Below, in pieces: positions 56,036 to 64,000 of a stretch of 64,000 bases of DNA (positions are counted from its first letter, which is position 1; each line of letters starts with the position of its first letter). This stretch comes from Fodinibius sp051746985 (GTDB taxonomy: Bacteria; Bacteroidota; Rhodothermia; Balneolales; Balneolaceae). Both the position numbers and the translations under genes were made by a program. The notes under the pieces were generated by a model that was given only the letters and a program-made list of their open reading frames with translations, was not told the DNA's origin and did no database searches. The stretch is taken from assembly GCA_051746985.1 (NCBI GenBank), contig JBNJFP010000009.1, positions 1 to 64,000 of the forward strand, given 5' to 3'.

Positions 56036-57469
56036 CTAAACAGTTTGCTCTTGTTGAACAACAACAGGTTTGGTTTTCTCGATATCAAATTCGTTGGTTT
56101 CTTCATCATAATTATGCGGATCTGCCTGTGGCATAACACCTTTGACTTCTGCAATGGCAACCATTGGCAGGAAGCGCAGGAACAGCAGGAAGAACGTAAA
56201 GAATAATCCGAAGGTGCCAACGTAGGTGAGAATATCCCACATGGTTGGGGAGTAGTAATCCCAAGCCGAGGGCATAAAATCTGTTGCAAGTGAAGCAACG
56301 GAAATCATAAAACGCTCGAACCACATCCCGATGTTCACAATTATCGAAATAACAAATGTGATGGCCACATTACGTCGTATCTTTTTGAACCACAGAAACT
56401 GCGGTGTAATAACGTTACAGAACATCAGTATCCAAAAGCCCCAGGCGTAGGGACCAACGACGTAGAGCCAGAAAATTCCTTGCTCATAAATATATCCACT
56501 GTACCAGGCTACAAATCCTTCCATCAAGTAGGCAAAAGCGACCAGGTTACCGGTAACCATCATCACCAGGTTCATTTTTTCCATAACGTCGATGTTCATG
56601 ATCTCTTCGAGCCCATAAATCTTACGAGCGATCAACATCAGCGTTAATACCATAGCAAAGCCGGAATAGATAGCACCAGCAACAAAATAGGGGGGGAATA
56701 TCGTACTGTGCCAACCCGGGATAACCGAAACGGCAAAGTCAAACGATACAATAGTGTGAACCGAGAGTACCAGTGGCGTTGCAAGGCCGGCCAACATCAT
56801 ATAAGCTTTTTCGTAGTTCCACCAGTTTCGGAAACTGCCCGTCCATCCCAGAGAAGCAATTCCATATGAAATCTTAGCCACTTTGCTTTTGGCTTTATCG
56901 CGGAGTGTTGCAAAATCAGGAATCAGACCAACATACCAGAAAAGCAGAGAAACGGTAAAATAGGTACCTACGGCAAAAACGTCCCAAAGAAGCGGACTCG
57001 AAAAGTTCGGCCAGGCCGCCATCTGGTTGGGGATCGGAAATACCCAGTAAATCACCCAGATACGTCCCACGTGAATAGCCGGGAAAATACCGGCACACAT
57101 CACTGCAAAAATGGTCATCGCTTCTGCAAAACGGTTAATTGCCGTTCGCCATCCCTGTCTAAACAGAAAAAGAATGGCAGATATAAGCGTGCCGGCGTGA
57201 CCAATACCAACCCACCAAACAAAGTTTATAATTGCCCAACCCCATCCGGCGGGATTGTTTAGGCCCCAAATTCCGGTACCTTCCCAGATGAGATATCCGA
57301 TCGCTCCCAAAAGAACCATAAGTAATACATTGGCAAGGCCAAATGCTAAATACCATAGTTTGGGAGTAGGAGATAAGGGAGTCTTTGCAATAAGATCAGT
57401 GATACTCCCAAAGGAATGGTCTCCTTTTACGAGTTTTGGCTCTGGTACGTATTGATAATCTGTGCTCAT
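56036..57469 (-). CDS. actC: alternative complex III subunit ActC (NrfD-like)
   Basis: 477-residue polytopic membrane protein of the NrfD/PsrC family, about ten transmembrane helices, that binds quinol at the periplasmic side. Segments NFVWWVGIGHAGTLISAILF, PLVLSVHTIVSFDFAVSVIP and GWHSTIFPPYFVAGAI are characteristic. The C-terminus is hydrophilic. It sits 18 bases after actB. Confidence 0.95.
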   Translation of the reverse strand: MSTDYQYVPEPKLVKGDHSFGSITDLIAKTPLSPTPKLWYLAFGLANVLLMVLLGAIGYLIWEGTGIWGLNNPAGWGWAIINFVWWVGIGHAGTLISAILFLFRQGWRTAINRFAEAMTIFAVMCAGIFPAIHVGRIWVIYWVFPIPNQMAAWPNFSSPLLWDVFAVGTYFTVSLLFWYVGLIPDFATLRDKAKSKVAKISYGIASLGWTGSFRNWWNYEKAYMMLAGLATPLVLSVHTIVSFDFAVSVIPGWHSTIFPPYFVAGAIYSGFAMVLTLMLIARKIYGLEEIMNIDVMEKMNLVMMVTGNLVAFAYLMEGFVAWYSGYIYEQGIFWLYVVGPYAWGFWILMFCNVITPQFLWFKKIRRNVAITFVISIIVNIGMWFERFMISVASLATDFMPSAWDYYSPTMWDILTYVGTFGLFFTFFLLFLRFLPMVAIAEVKGVMPQADPHNYDEETNEFDIEKTKPVVVQQEQTV

Positions 57470-57487
57470 CGTAAAATATGTTGAGAA

Positions 57488-60400
57488 TTAAGCCAATTTG
57501 GGATTGGGATTACGAATTTTAGCAAGATACGAGGTTCTTGGTCGCGTATTAACTTCCTCAAGAAGCAGATAGTTGCGGTTGTTCTCTTTAGTTTTTACAA
57601 CTTCGCTCTCAGGATCGGTGAGATCACCAAAATAGATCGCATCGGCAGGACAAGCTTGCTGACATGCCGTTTCAACAGTGCCATCTTCAGGCTTCATCGT
57701 TTCGCCATTGGTTTCAATGTCGCGGTTAATTTTTGCGCGGTTAACACGCTGCACACAGTAGGTACATTTTTCCATCACACCGCGGAAACGAACCGTTACT
57801 TCCGGGTTCATCGCCATCTGGATGATTTCTGGATCATCACCACCAGTTAAAAATTCTTTAGAGTAGTTGAAGAAATTGAATCGACGCACTTTATACGGGC
57901 AGTTGTTCGCGCAATAACGTGTTCCAATACAGCGGTTATACGTCATCTGGTTCATGCCGTCATCGCTATGCGTGGTTGCCGCTACAGGACAAACTTGCTC
58001 GCAAGGCGCCAACTCGCAGTGCATACAGGGCACCGGCTGGTGCAATGCTTTCGGATCGTTTACATCGCCATCATAATAGCGATCATTTCTAATCCAGTGC
58101 ATTTCACGTCCGCGATTAACTTCGCGCTTACCTACAACGGGAATATTGTTCTCGGCCGTACAAGCAATAGTACAAACGCCGCATCCCGTACAGGCATTTA
58201 AGTCGATAGACATACCCCATTGTGGTTCTGCTTCGGGATATTCTTGCTCGTCAATAGAATTGAAAATCGATACAGGTCGGTCTTGCCCTTTTTCCTCGGC
58301 AAGTGCTACACCCGGCATTTCGGCATCATAAGAAGACTCATAGGATGCAAATTCCGGATTTTCGCGATATTCCTGAAGGGTAGCATGGCGCAACAGAGAG
58401 CGCCCCTCCATGGTATTATGATCCTGCGTACAGGCGATTTCGTACATTTCACCCGTATTTTCAACAGTGATATCGCCTGCAAAATGCATAGCTTTTGTCG
58501 TTCGCAGGGGATAAGTATTAGTACCTGTTTTATTAGCCACGCGTCCAATACCTTCGCGACCATAACCCACGGTTACTGTGATGCTGTCATCGGCATGGCC
58601 GGGTTGTACCCAGGCCGGAATTTCAACCGTAGTACCGTCAACAGTAATAGAAATAACTTCAACTTCGGATTTTCCAAGACTGGCTTCGGTAACGCCCAGT
58701 TCGTCGGCTGTTTTCTTGCTCATCAAAGCAACATTATCCCATGTAATCTTGGTCATGGGCTTGGGCAGCTCTTGCAACCAGCTGTTATTGGCAAAACGTC
58801 CGTCAAAAACTGTCGAGTCGGGGCGAACGACCAATTCAATTCCATCAACAGCTTCAGCATTGTCGATAAAATCACTAACGCGGCTGTTAAAATCGTTTGT
58901 AATGCTTGCCGATGCAGTAGAAAATACATCTTGCTCTGCTAAACCATCGTGCAGAGCCTTGTTCCACTGGTCGGTAAAGTCGTTCGAATAATATTCTTGC
59001 CAGGTTTCCTGAATAAGGTCATAGCCTTTTGTTTGCTCACCATTCAGGATGATATTCAAAAACTCAATTTCACTAACGCCGGAATATAGGGGCTCAATTT
59101 GCGGCTGGATAATAGATCGTGTTCCTGAATAGGAATATCCATCGCCCCATGCCTCAAGAAAGTGCGCCCTGTTTATATGCCAATTAGCTAATTTTGAAGT
59201 CTCATCATAATAATCCGTGAGATGAATAACTTGTCCGGCATTTTGCAGTGCTTCTTCGAAATTCAAGTCGGCTGGAGCGGTAAAAGCAGGATTTGTTCCT
59301 GTCAATACCACCGTATCGATGTTGCCGTTATTTAATTCTTCTACAAGACTGGCAAAAGCTTCACGATTATTTTGTTCATCTACATGGGGAACTTCAATAT
59401 AATCAACTGTTTCACCGTTGTTGCCAAGCGCAACATTTATAGCCGCAACAGTGGCGTGGAGTTCCGGACTATGATCATTACCCACTGTTAATATAGAACG
59501 TCCCTGGTTATCAAGCAGTTCTTCTGCCAGAACCGAAATCCATTCGTGATCGGAAAATTTGTCACTGTATCCATTATATGCAGAAAGCCCATTCACCGAA
59601 TCAGATAGTTCTGCGGCCAGTGCATATATAAAGAGTGCAATATCGCCAGATTTAATACGAAGACGATTATCAGCGTTAGAACCGGTGATGCTAAACGTGC
59701 TTTCAACGGCATAAAAGCGCGACATATCATCATCTTCGGACATTACGCGCCGCCTGTCGGTAAATCGTTTGGTGTTTTCGACACTGTTTTTATCAGCGGC
59801 CGGATTCAAAAAGTCATCATCAAAACTTACGATAACGTCGGCTTCATCAAACTTGTTATAAGTACGCAAACGTTGTCCAAAAGCAATGTTGGTGCCTTCA
59901 AACGCATTATTTTCACCAAATGGTTCGTAGGTGATCCACTGTGCGTTCGAAAATTGGTCGAGCGCCTGCTCTTTCAGCTTGTTATAAGTAGGTGATGAGT
60001 TTGCCTCAGAAATGAAGGCAATGTTTTGATCTGCATTGGAAAAATGGTCGCTGCAAAATTCTGCGAAAGCGTTAACCGAAGATCGCTCTCCATCTTTGCG
60101 TACATAACGTGAGCGATCTGGGTCGTACATGTTGAGTACTTCCGCCTGATCAAAAATGCTGGTATTTCCGCTGCTGGCGGGGTGCATCTCATTACCTTCA
60201 ATTTTGGTAGGCCGACCCTCGTTATTTTCAACAACAATTCCATTTAGCGCATCCTGGAATGGCGATGCCGAGGCATAAAATTGAGCCTTTCCTTCTACAA
60301 TGTCTTCAGGCTGTTCACTAAAAGGAACAATTTTTTGTACCGGTCGCCGACAGGCAGCAAAACCAGCAAGCGCGATAGAAGCACCCATCACACGTAGAAA

Positions 60401-60538
60401 ACCACGGCGTGATACTTTATCGTTTAGTTCAGTGGCATTCTCGGGAAATTCACGTTCGACAAACTTTTCGTACTCTTCATTGCGAGCAAGTTCGCCAAGG
60501 CTTTTCCAGTAATTGGGATTTTTTACTTCTTCGCTCAT
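57488..60538 (-). CDS. actB: alternative complex III subunit ActB, molybdopterin-like/iron-sulfur fusion
   Basis: 1016-residue periplasmic subunit with a twin-arginine signal (SRRGFLRVMGASIALAGFA). Residues ~60-740 resemble a molybdopterin oxidoreductase that, in characterised ACIII, carries no cofactor. The C-terminal ~270 residues are a ferredoxin-like module with CTGCGVCTIAC, CMHCELAPCEQVCP, CIGTRYCANNCP and CTYC plus CQQACP. The third cluster site has one cysteine fewer, consistent with three 4Fe-4S and one 3Fe-4S. It relays electrons from the quinol site to the heme subunits. Confidence 0.95.
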   Translation of the reverse strand: MSEEVKNPNYWKSLGELARNEEYEKFVEREFPENATELNDKVSRRGFLRVMGASIALAGFAACRRPVQKIVPFSEQPEDIVEGKAQFYASASPFQDALNGIVVENNEGRPTKIEGNEMHPASSGNTSIFDQAEVLNMYDPDRSRYVRKDGERSSVNAFAEFCSDHFSNADQNIAFISEANSSPTYNKLKEQALDQFSNAQWITYEPFGENNAFEGTNIAFGQRLRTYNKFDEADVIVSFDDDFLNPAADKNSVENTKRFTDRRRVMSEDDDMSRFYAVESTFSITGSNADNRLRIKSGDIALFIYALAAELSDSVNGLSAYNGYSDKFSDHEWISVLAEELLDNQGRSILTVGNDHSPELHATVAAINVALGNNGETVDYIEVPHVDEQNNREAFASLVEELNNGNIDTVVLTGTNPAFTAPADLNFEEALQNAGQVIHLTDYYDETSKLANWHINRAHFLEAWGDGYSYSGTRSIIQPQIEPLYSGVSEIEFLNIILNGEQTKGYDLIQETWQEYYSNDFTDQWNKALHDGLAEQDVFSTASASITNDFNSRVSDFIDNAEAVDGIELVVRPDSTVFDGRFANNSWLQELPKPMTKITWDNVALMSKKTADELGVTEASLGKSEVEVISITVDGTTVEIPAWVQPGHADDSITVTVGYGREGIGRVANKTGTNTYPLRTTKAMHFAGDITVENTGEMYEIACTQDHNTMEGRSLLRHATLQEYRENPEFASYESSYDAEMPGVALAEEKGQDRPVSIFNSIDEQEYPEAEPQWGMSIDLNACTGCGVCTIACTAENNIPVVGKREVNRGREMHWIRNDRYYDGDVNDPKALHQPVPCMHCELAPCEQVCPVAATTHSDDGMNQMTYNRCIGTRYCANNCPYKVRRFNFFNYSKEFLTGGDDPEIIQMAMNPEVTVRFRGVMEKCTYCVQRVNRAKINRDIETNGETMKPEDGTVETACQQACPADAIYFGDLTDPESEVVKTKENNRNYLLLEEVNTRPRTSYLAKIRNPNPKLA

Positions 60539-60589
60539 TCCGTTACGATTGCGTTAATTCAGATTCGTTCGGTTAGATGTTGCTTTTTA

Positions 60590-61243
60590 TTAATAATGAC
60601 AACTCTGGCAGTAGGTGGGGGGAGCAATGTTGTGCTTCGATACAAGCTCACGTCCCATCTCAATTTGGTCTTCTTCCGGTTCGTATCCCATAGTAGTGAC
60701 TTCTTCAACCGGACGAACATTTTGTTCGGGATTGCGGTGACAGTCAAGGCACCAGCTCATACTCAGAGTTTCTTTTTGGAAGACTGTTTCCATTCGGTCA
60801 ACACGTCCGTGACATGTTTCGCAGCCGACGCCCACATTTACGTGCGCAGCGTGATTAAAATAAGCATAATCAGGCAGGTTGTGGACGCGCACCCATTCTA
60901 TAGACTCATCATTCTCCCAGCTATCACGAACTTTTTCCACCTCCTCAGGGTTTTGAGATCCATCAACCTGGTTGTGACAGTTCATGCACGTTTCCGTAGG
61001 TGGAACATTTGCGTGCTTTGAATCAAAAACATTTGTGTGGCAATATTGACAGTCAATATCGAGCTCACCAGCGTGCAGCTTGTGACTGTATTCGATAGGC
61101 TGCTCGGGAGCATAGCCAACATCGGTGTATTCTGGAGAAAAGTAATACCAAACTCCTGCTACTGTTGCCGTCGCGAAAATAATAAGCCCGAGCAAAATAC
61201 GTTGGGGTACTTCATTTGCCCACTTGGGAAAAATCTGAGCCAT
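60590..61243 (-). CDS. actA: alternative complex III pentaheme cytochrome c ActA
   Basis: 217 residues with an N-terminal membrane anchor (RILLGLIIFATATVAGVWYY). Five CxxCH sites are countable: CQYCH, CMNCH, CETCH, CLDCH and CQSCH, the expected five for ActA. It is the first gene of the long respiratory operon. The promoter should lie in the gap upstream. A small hairpin TTGCT/AGCAA is at 61261-61274, in its leader. Confidence 0.95.
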   Translation of the reverse strand: MAQIFPKWANEVPQRILLGLIIFATATVAGVWYYFSPEYTDVGYAPEQPIEYSHKLHAGELDIDCQYCHTNVFDSKHANVPPTETCMNCHNQVDGSQNPEEVEKVRDSWENDESIEWVRVHNLPDYAYFNHAAHVNVGVGCETCHGRVDRMETVFQKETLSMSWCLDCHRNPEQNVRPVEEVTTMGYEPEEDQIEMGRELVSKHNIAPPTYCQSCHY

Positions 61244-61570
61244 GGGTAAAAAATTTATCGTTGCTTTTTAGCAATTATCCTCAAAAAAGTTTCGGCATGA
61301 AAGTATGGAAAATCCGACTCTTTTAGAACCCACAAAAATGAGTCTTTTAATATTTAAATCGATTCTAAATAGATTCGGTCGGAACTGCCATCCCCCGAAA
61401 AATTAATGGTCTAAAATATAATCTATTTATCAAAAATGCCTAATTCGATTCGGGAAATTTATCCAAAAACTACTGCAATCTTGGCAGAGATATAGAGGCG
61501 GATATGTCTGTCAAAAAAAAGAATAATGTTTATCTTCACCTCACTTTCAATTTTATGCCAATAAAAGTAC
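61244..61570. other. divergent intergenic region, actA / DUF420
   Basis: 327 AT-rich bases between oppositely directed respiratory genes, so it should hold both promoters. I find a small TTGCT-TTTT-AGCAA hairpin at 61261-61274 but no convincing TTG/TAnnTTTG pair, no long palindrome and no gene. Confidence 0.5.
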
Positions 61571-62134
61571 ATGAATACGGAACAACCATTTACCATTGAC
61601 CTTCTTAAAGATATAAGCTTATCCAAAGCTGTTGGCGTAATACTATTAATAAGTACTGTTGCCTTCGGTTTTTTAATATGGTTGATTTATTACAAAGGAG
61701 GCAGCGATTATAGTTCGGATCTGGTTGCCAACCTGCCCGCTCTTAACGCCCTGTTAAATAGTGCCAGCACGGTATTTCTTCTATTTGGATATCGTGCAAT
61801 ACGTCAGCGTAATTTTACGAGGCACATGAAGTTTAACCTGACGGCTTTTGTTACGTCTTCTTTTTTTCTGATTAGCTACGTAATCTATCACAACTTTCAT
61901 GGGGATACCCCTTTCACAGGCGAAGGGGTCATACGTCCGATATATTTTTTTATTCTGATTTCACACATTATCCTGTCGGCAATTGTGATGCCTATGATTT
62001 TAGGCAGTTTCTATCTGGCATTTTCGGGAAGGTTGAAACTACATCGCAAGGTTTCTAAGGTGACTCTCCCTGTGTGGTTGTATGTGTCCGTTACCGGAGT
62101 CGTTATTTTCTTTATGCTTCGTGCTTATTCTTGA
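61571..62134 (+). CDS. DUF420 family membrane protein
   Basis: 187 residues, five transmembrane helices, DUF420. Conserved features are ALNALLNSASTVFLLFGY, RQRNFTRHMKFNLTAFVTSS and ILSAIVMPMILGSFYLAF, ending with KLHRKVSKVTLPVWLYVSV. The histidines in FTRHMK and LHRKV are family hallmarks. DUF420 genes usually sit with SCO and oxidase genes, and a role in oxidase assembly is assumed, not shown. Here it faces away from the operon across the shared promoter region. Confidence 0.88.
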   Translation: MNTEQPFTIDLLKDISLSKAVGVILLISTVAFGFLIWLIYYKGGSDYSSDLVANLPALNALLNSASTVFLLFGYRAIRQRNFTRHMKFNLTAFVTSSFFLISYVIYHNFHGDTPFTGEGVIRPIYFFILISHIILSAIVMPMILGSFYLAFSGRLKLHRKVSKVTLPVWLYVSVTGVVIFFMLRAYS

Positions 62135-62404
62135 TTATAATTTAGGCAGTCAGCTATTTATTTAAATCCGGTCACTTTAGAAAGCAGTATTATTTAAAAG
62201 TGTTGTTCTAATAAATAAATGGTATCTTCTCAGCGTTCTGGTGTTGCTAAAATCCCACCTACTCGTTAAACAGGTTCTTGCAATCCTTTCTTTGGTCTGT
62301 CGGCGCCTCTAATATATACGGTTTTTGGATAGCGGTTTTGTGCCGATACTATAAGTATGTTTTTGTGGCGTCAGGTATTCATTAATACTCATTTAATATT
62401 ATAT

Positions 62405-63970
62405 ATGACCAATTTAGAATTTAGCGACCTCAATTTAACCGATTCCATTTTAAAAGGAATTGAATCAATGGGGTTTGAAAGTCCCACTCCGGTACAACAG
62501 CAGTGTATTCCTTCGTTATTGGAAGGCAATGATGTAGTGGGGCAAGCACAGACTGGTACCGGCAAAACGGCGGCCTTTGGTATCCCCGTAGTACAGCAAA
62601 CAGATATCAGTAACAAAAATGTGCAGACGATTATTATGTGTCCTACTCGTGAGCTGGCCATACAGGTTACGGGAGAACTTATTAAGATAGGAAAGCATCT
62701 CAACGGACTGAATGTTATCCCAATTTATGGCGGGCAGTCAATATCGCGACAGATAAAAGCACTGAAGCGTGGTGCGCATATTGTCGTTGGTACGCCCGGA
62801 CGTACGATTGATCACTTGCGTCGAGGTACAATGAAACTCAATAACCTGCAGCGCGTGGTTTTTGATGAAGCTGATGAAATGCTCAATATGGGTTTTCGGG
62901 ATGATATGGAGCAGATTCTTTCCTACGCTGATCAGCCCGTACAAACGATTATGTTTTCGGCGACCATGTCGAAAGGCATTCGTAAAATCATGAATCGCTA
63001 TATGAGTAATCCGCAGACGATTACCATAGAACGAAAGAAAGTTACCGCTCCTAATATCGAGCAGTATGTGGTAGAGGTACGCGACTCTGTTCGTACTGAG
63101 GCTATTTGTCGGTTTATGGATATCAATGATTTTAAGCTGGCCCTGGTGTTTTGTAATACTAAGCGCAAAACTGAACAGGTAACCCGAGAACTTAAATCAC
63201 GTGGATATTCGTCGGATTTTATTAATGGTGATTTGAATCAGAACCAGCGCGATCGCGTGATGGCCAAGTTTCGATCCGGGGCTATTGATGTGCTCGTTGG
63301 GACGGATGTAGCCGCTCGTGGACTGGATATCGATGATATCGAAGCGGTATTTAATTATGATATCCCGCAAGATCCAGAGTATTATGTGCACCGTATTGGT
63401 CGAACCGGACGTGCCGGACGATCGGGAATGGCGATAACGTTTGCTACCCGACGCAAGAAAAAAGAGCTTCGGACCATCGAAAAGCAGATTAAAAATAAAC
63501 TGAACCCACTGGAGATGCCGTCCGTGGCCGATGTTCGCATCTCACAGATGGCCGGACGCATGGAGGAAGTTGTGGACGTTCTGGAGAAGGGCGATCTTCG
63601 TCCTTTTATCGAGCAGATCGAAGGTTTTGCCGACGATCGCTTTACAACTATCGAGATTGCAGCGGCCCTGTTAAAGATGAATACATCAGCATCGGAATCG
63701 AAAGAAAACGATCAACCCTCCAAGCAGTATGATGATTCGGCCATGATAAAAGTCCATTTTAGCGTGGGCAAAAAGAATAATGTATATCCTGGTGATTTAG
63801 TGGGTGCTATTGCAGGAGAATCAGGTATCCCCGGAAAAGTAATCGGCAATATCGATATCTTTCCCAAGCACTCGTTCGTGGATGTTCCCGGTCAGTATGT
63901 AAATCAGGTGATCAGTGGAATGAACAAAAACAGGGTGAAGGGCAAAAAAGTGCATGTCAAAGTAGCATAG
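62405..63970 (+). CDS. DEAD-box ATP-dependent RNA helicase
   Basis: 521 residues from the ATG at 62405 (MTNLEFSDLNLTDSILKG); an upstream frame from 62357 is not conserved. All helicase motifs are visible: the Q motif FESPTPVQQQCIP, Walker A AQTGTGKTAAFG, PTREL, DEAD in VFDEADEMLNMGF, SAT, and VI in HRIGRTGRAGRSG. The C-terminus (about 440-521) is a DbpA-type RNA-binding domain (VHFSVGKKNNVYPGDLVGAI). Such CsdA/DbpA-like enzymes act in ribosome assembly and cold adaptation. About 270 bases upstream are gene-free and may be a long leader. Confidence 0.94.
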   Translation: MTNLEFSDLNLTDSILKGIESMGFESPTPVQQQCIPSLLEGNDVVGQAQTGTGKTAAFGIPVVQQTDISNKNVQTIIMCPTRELAIQVTGELIKIGKHLNGLNVIPIYGGQSISRQIKALKRGAHIVVGTPGRTIDHLRRGTMKLNNLQRVVFDEADEMLNMGFRDDMEQILSYADQPVQTIMFSATMSKGIRKIMNRYMSNPQTITIERKKVTAPNIEQYVVEVRDSVRTEAICRFMDINDFKLALVFCNTKRKTEQVTRELKSRGYSSDFINGDLNQNQRDRVMAKFRSGAIDVLVGTDVAARGLDIDDIEAVFNYDIPQDPEYYVHRIGRTGRAGRSGMAITFATRRKKKELRTIEKQIKNKLNPLEMPSVADVRISQMAGRMEEVVDVLEKGDLRPFIEQIEGFADDRFTTIEIAAALLKMNTSASESKENDQPSKQYDDSAMIKVHFSVGKKNNVYPGDLVGAIAGESGIPGKVIGNIDIFPKHSFVDVPGQYVNQVISGMNKNRVKGKKVHVKVA

Positions 63971-64000
63971 CGACAGCTCAAATTTTGCAAAAACCTTTTA

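Noticed and set aside
58220..58942. 240-residue frame antisense to actB
   Set aside because: Cysteine and phenylalanine pattern mirrors the actB codons; actB is certain.

Overview
The window looks like a chromosome segment of an aerobic, probably salt-tolerant member of the Rhodothermia/Balneolia side of the Bacteroidetes-Chlorobi group. The basis is an alternative complex III plus A2-type caa3 oxidase gene block like that of Rhodothermus, a serine palmitoyltransferase of the Bacteroidetes kind, a cysteine-free AccD, TAnnTTTG-type promoter elements, acidic proteins and many secreted peptidases. This placement is inference from gene content. I saw no rRNA, tRNA, CRISPR array or intact insertion sequence.

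Layout. 1-547 is non-coding and carries two MITE-like repeat units. 548-23304 is housekeeping: xseA, then a pyrC / SGNH hydrolase / DUF3857 / tsaB run, a secreted M14 peptidase, accD, a DPP4-like peptidase, obgE-dprA, a DUF3109 protein and rpoN, an unrecognised exported membrane protein, an Lrp/AsnC regulator, serS, a DUF432-mscS pair, a small membrane protein and a DUF72 protein. 23306-31847 holds dusB, a truncated MjaI-like restriction endonuclease remnant, fbaB, a flippase-like protein, radA, rpsU, a beta-barrel protein beside a decayed relative, a TIGR02757 protein and mutY.

31863-39301 is the most interesting metabolic stretch. A large exported protein and an NAD-dependent epimerase/dehydratase run on the minus strand. 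Divergent from them are two GT4 glycosyltransferases, a serine palmitoyltransferase and a GNAT-type acyltransferase. Together these supply a candidate for every catalytic step of a bacterial (glyco)ceramide pathway. fumC, a fused 2-oxo acid dehydrogenase E1, a serine hydrolase and an FG-GAP lipoprotein follow.

46018-62134 is a respiratory island. Heme O and heme A synthases are divergent. A long minus-strand operon runs from actA (61243) through actB, actC, actD, actE and actF, a membrane protein with a transposase-like HTH, SCO, and oxidase subunits II, I, III and IV (48059). A DUF420 protein faces the other way at the promoter end. The genes describe electron flow from quinol through ACIII to a cytochrome c-fused caa3 oxidase, with its heme A supply and copper insertion. 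A DEAD-box RNA helicase closes the window.

The observations I rate highest are: the candidate glycosphingolipid locus; the transposase-type HTH fused to a membrane anchor inside the respiratory operon; the near-duplicate heme c domain shared by ActE and oxidase subunit II; the DUF3857 protein with a lost transglutaminase triad; and several families of hairpin-forming intergenic repeats.
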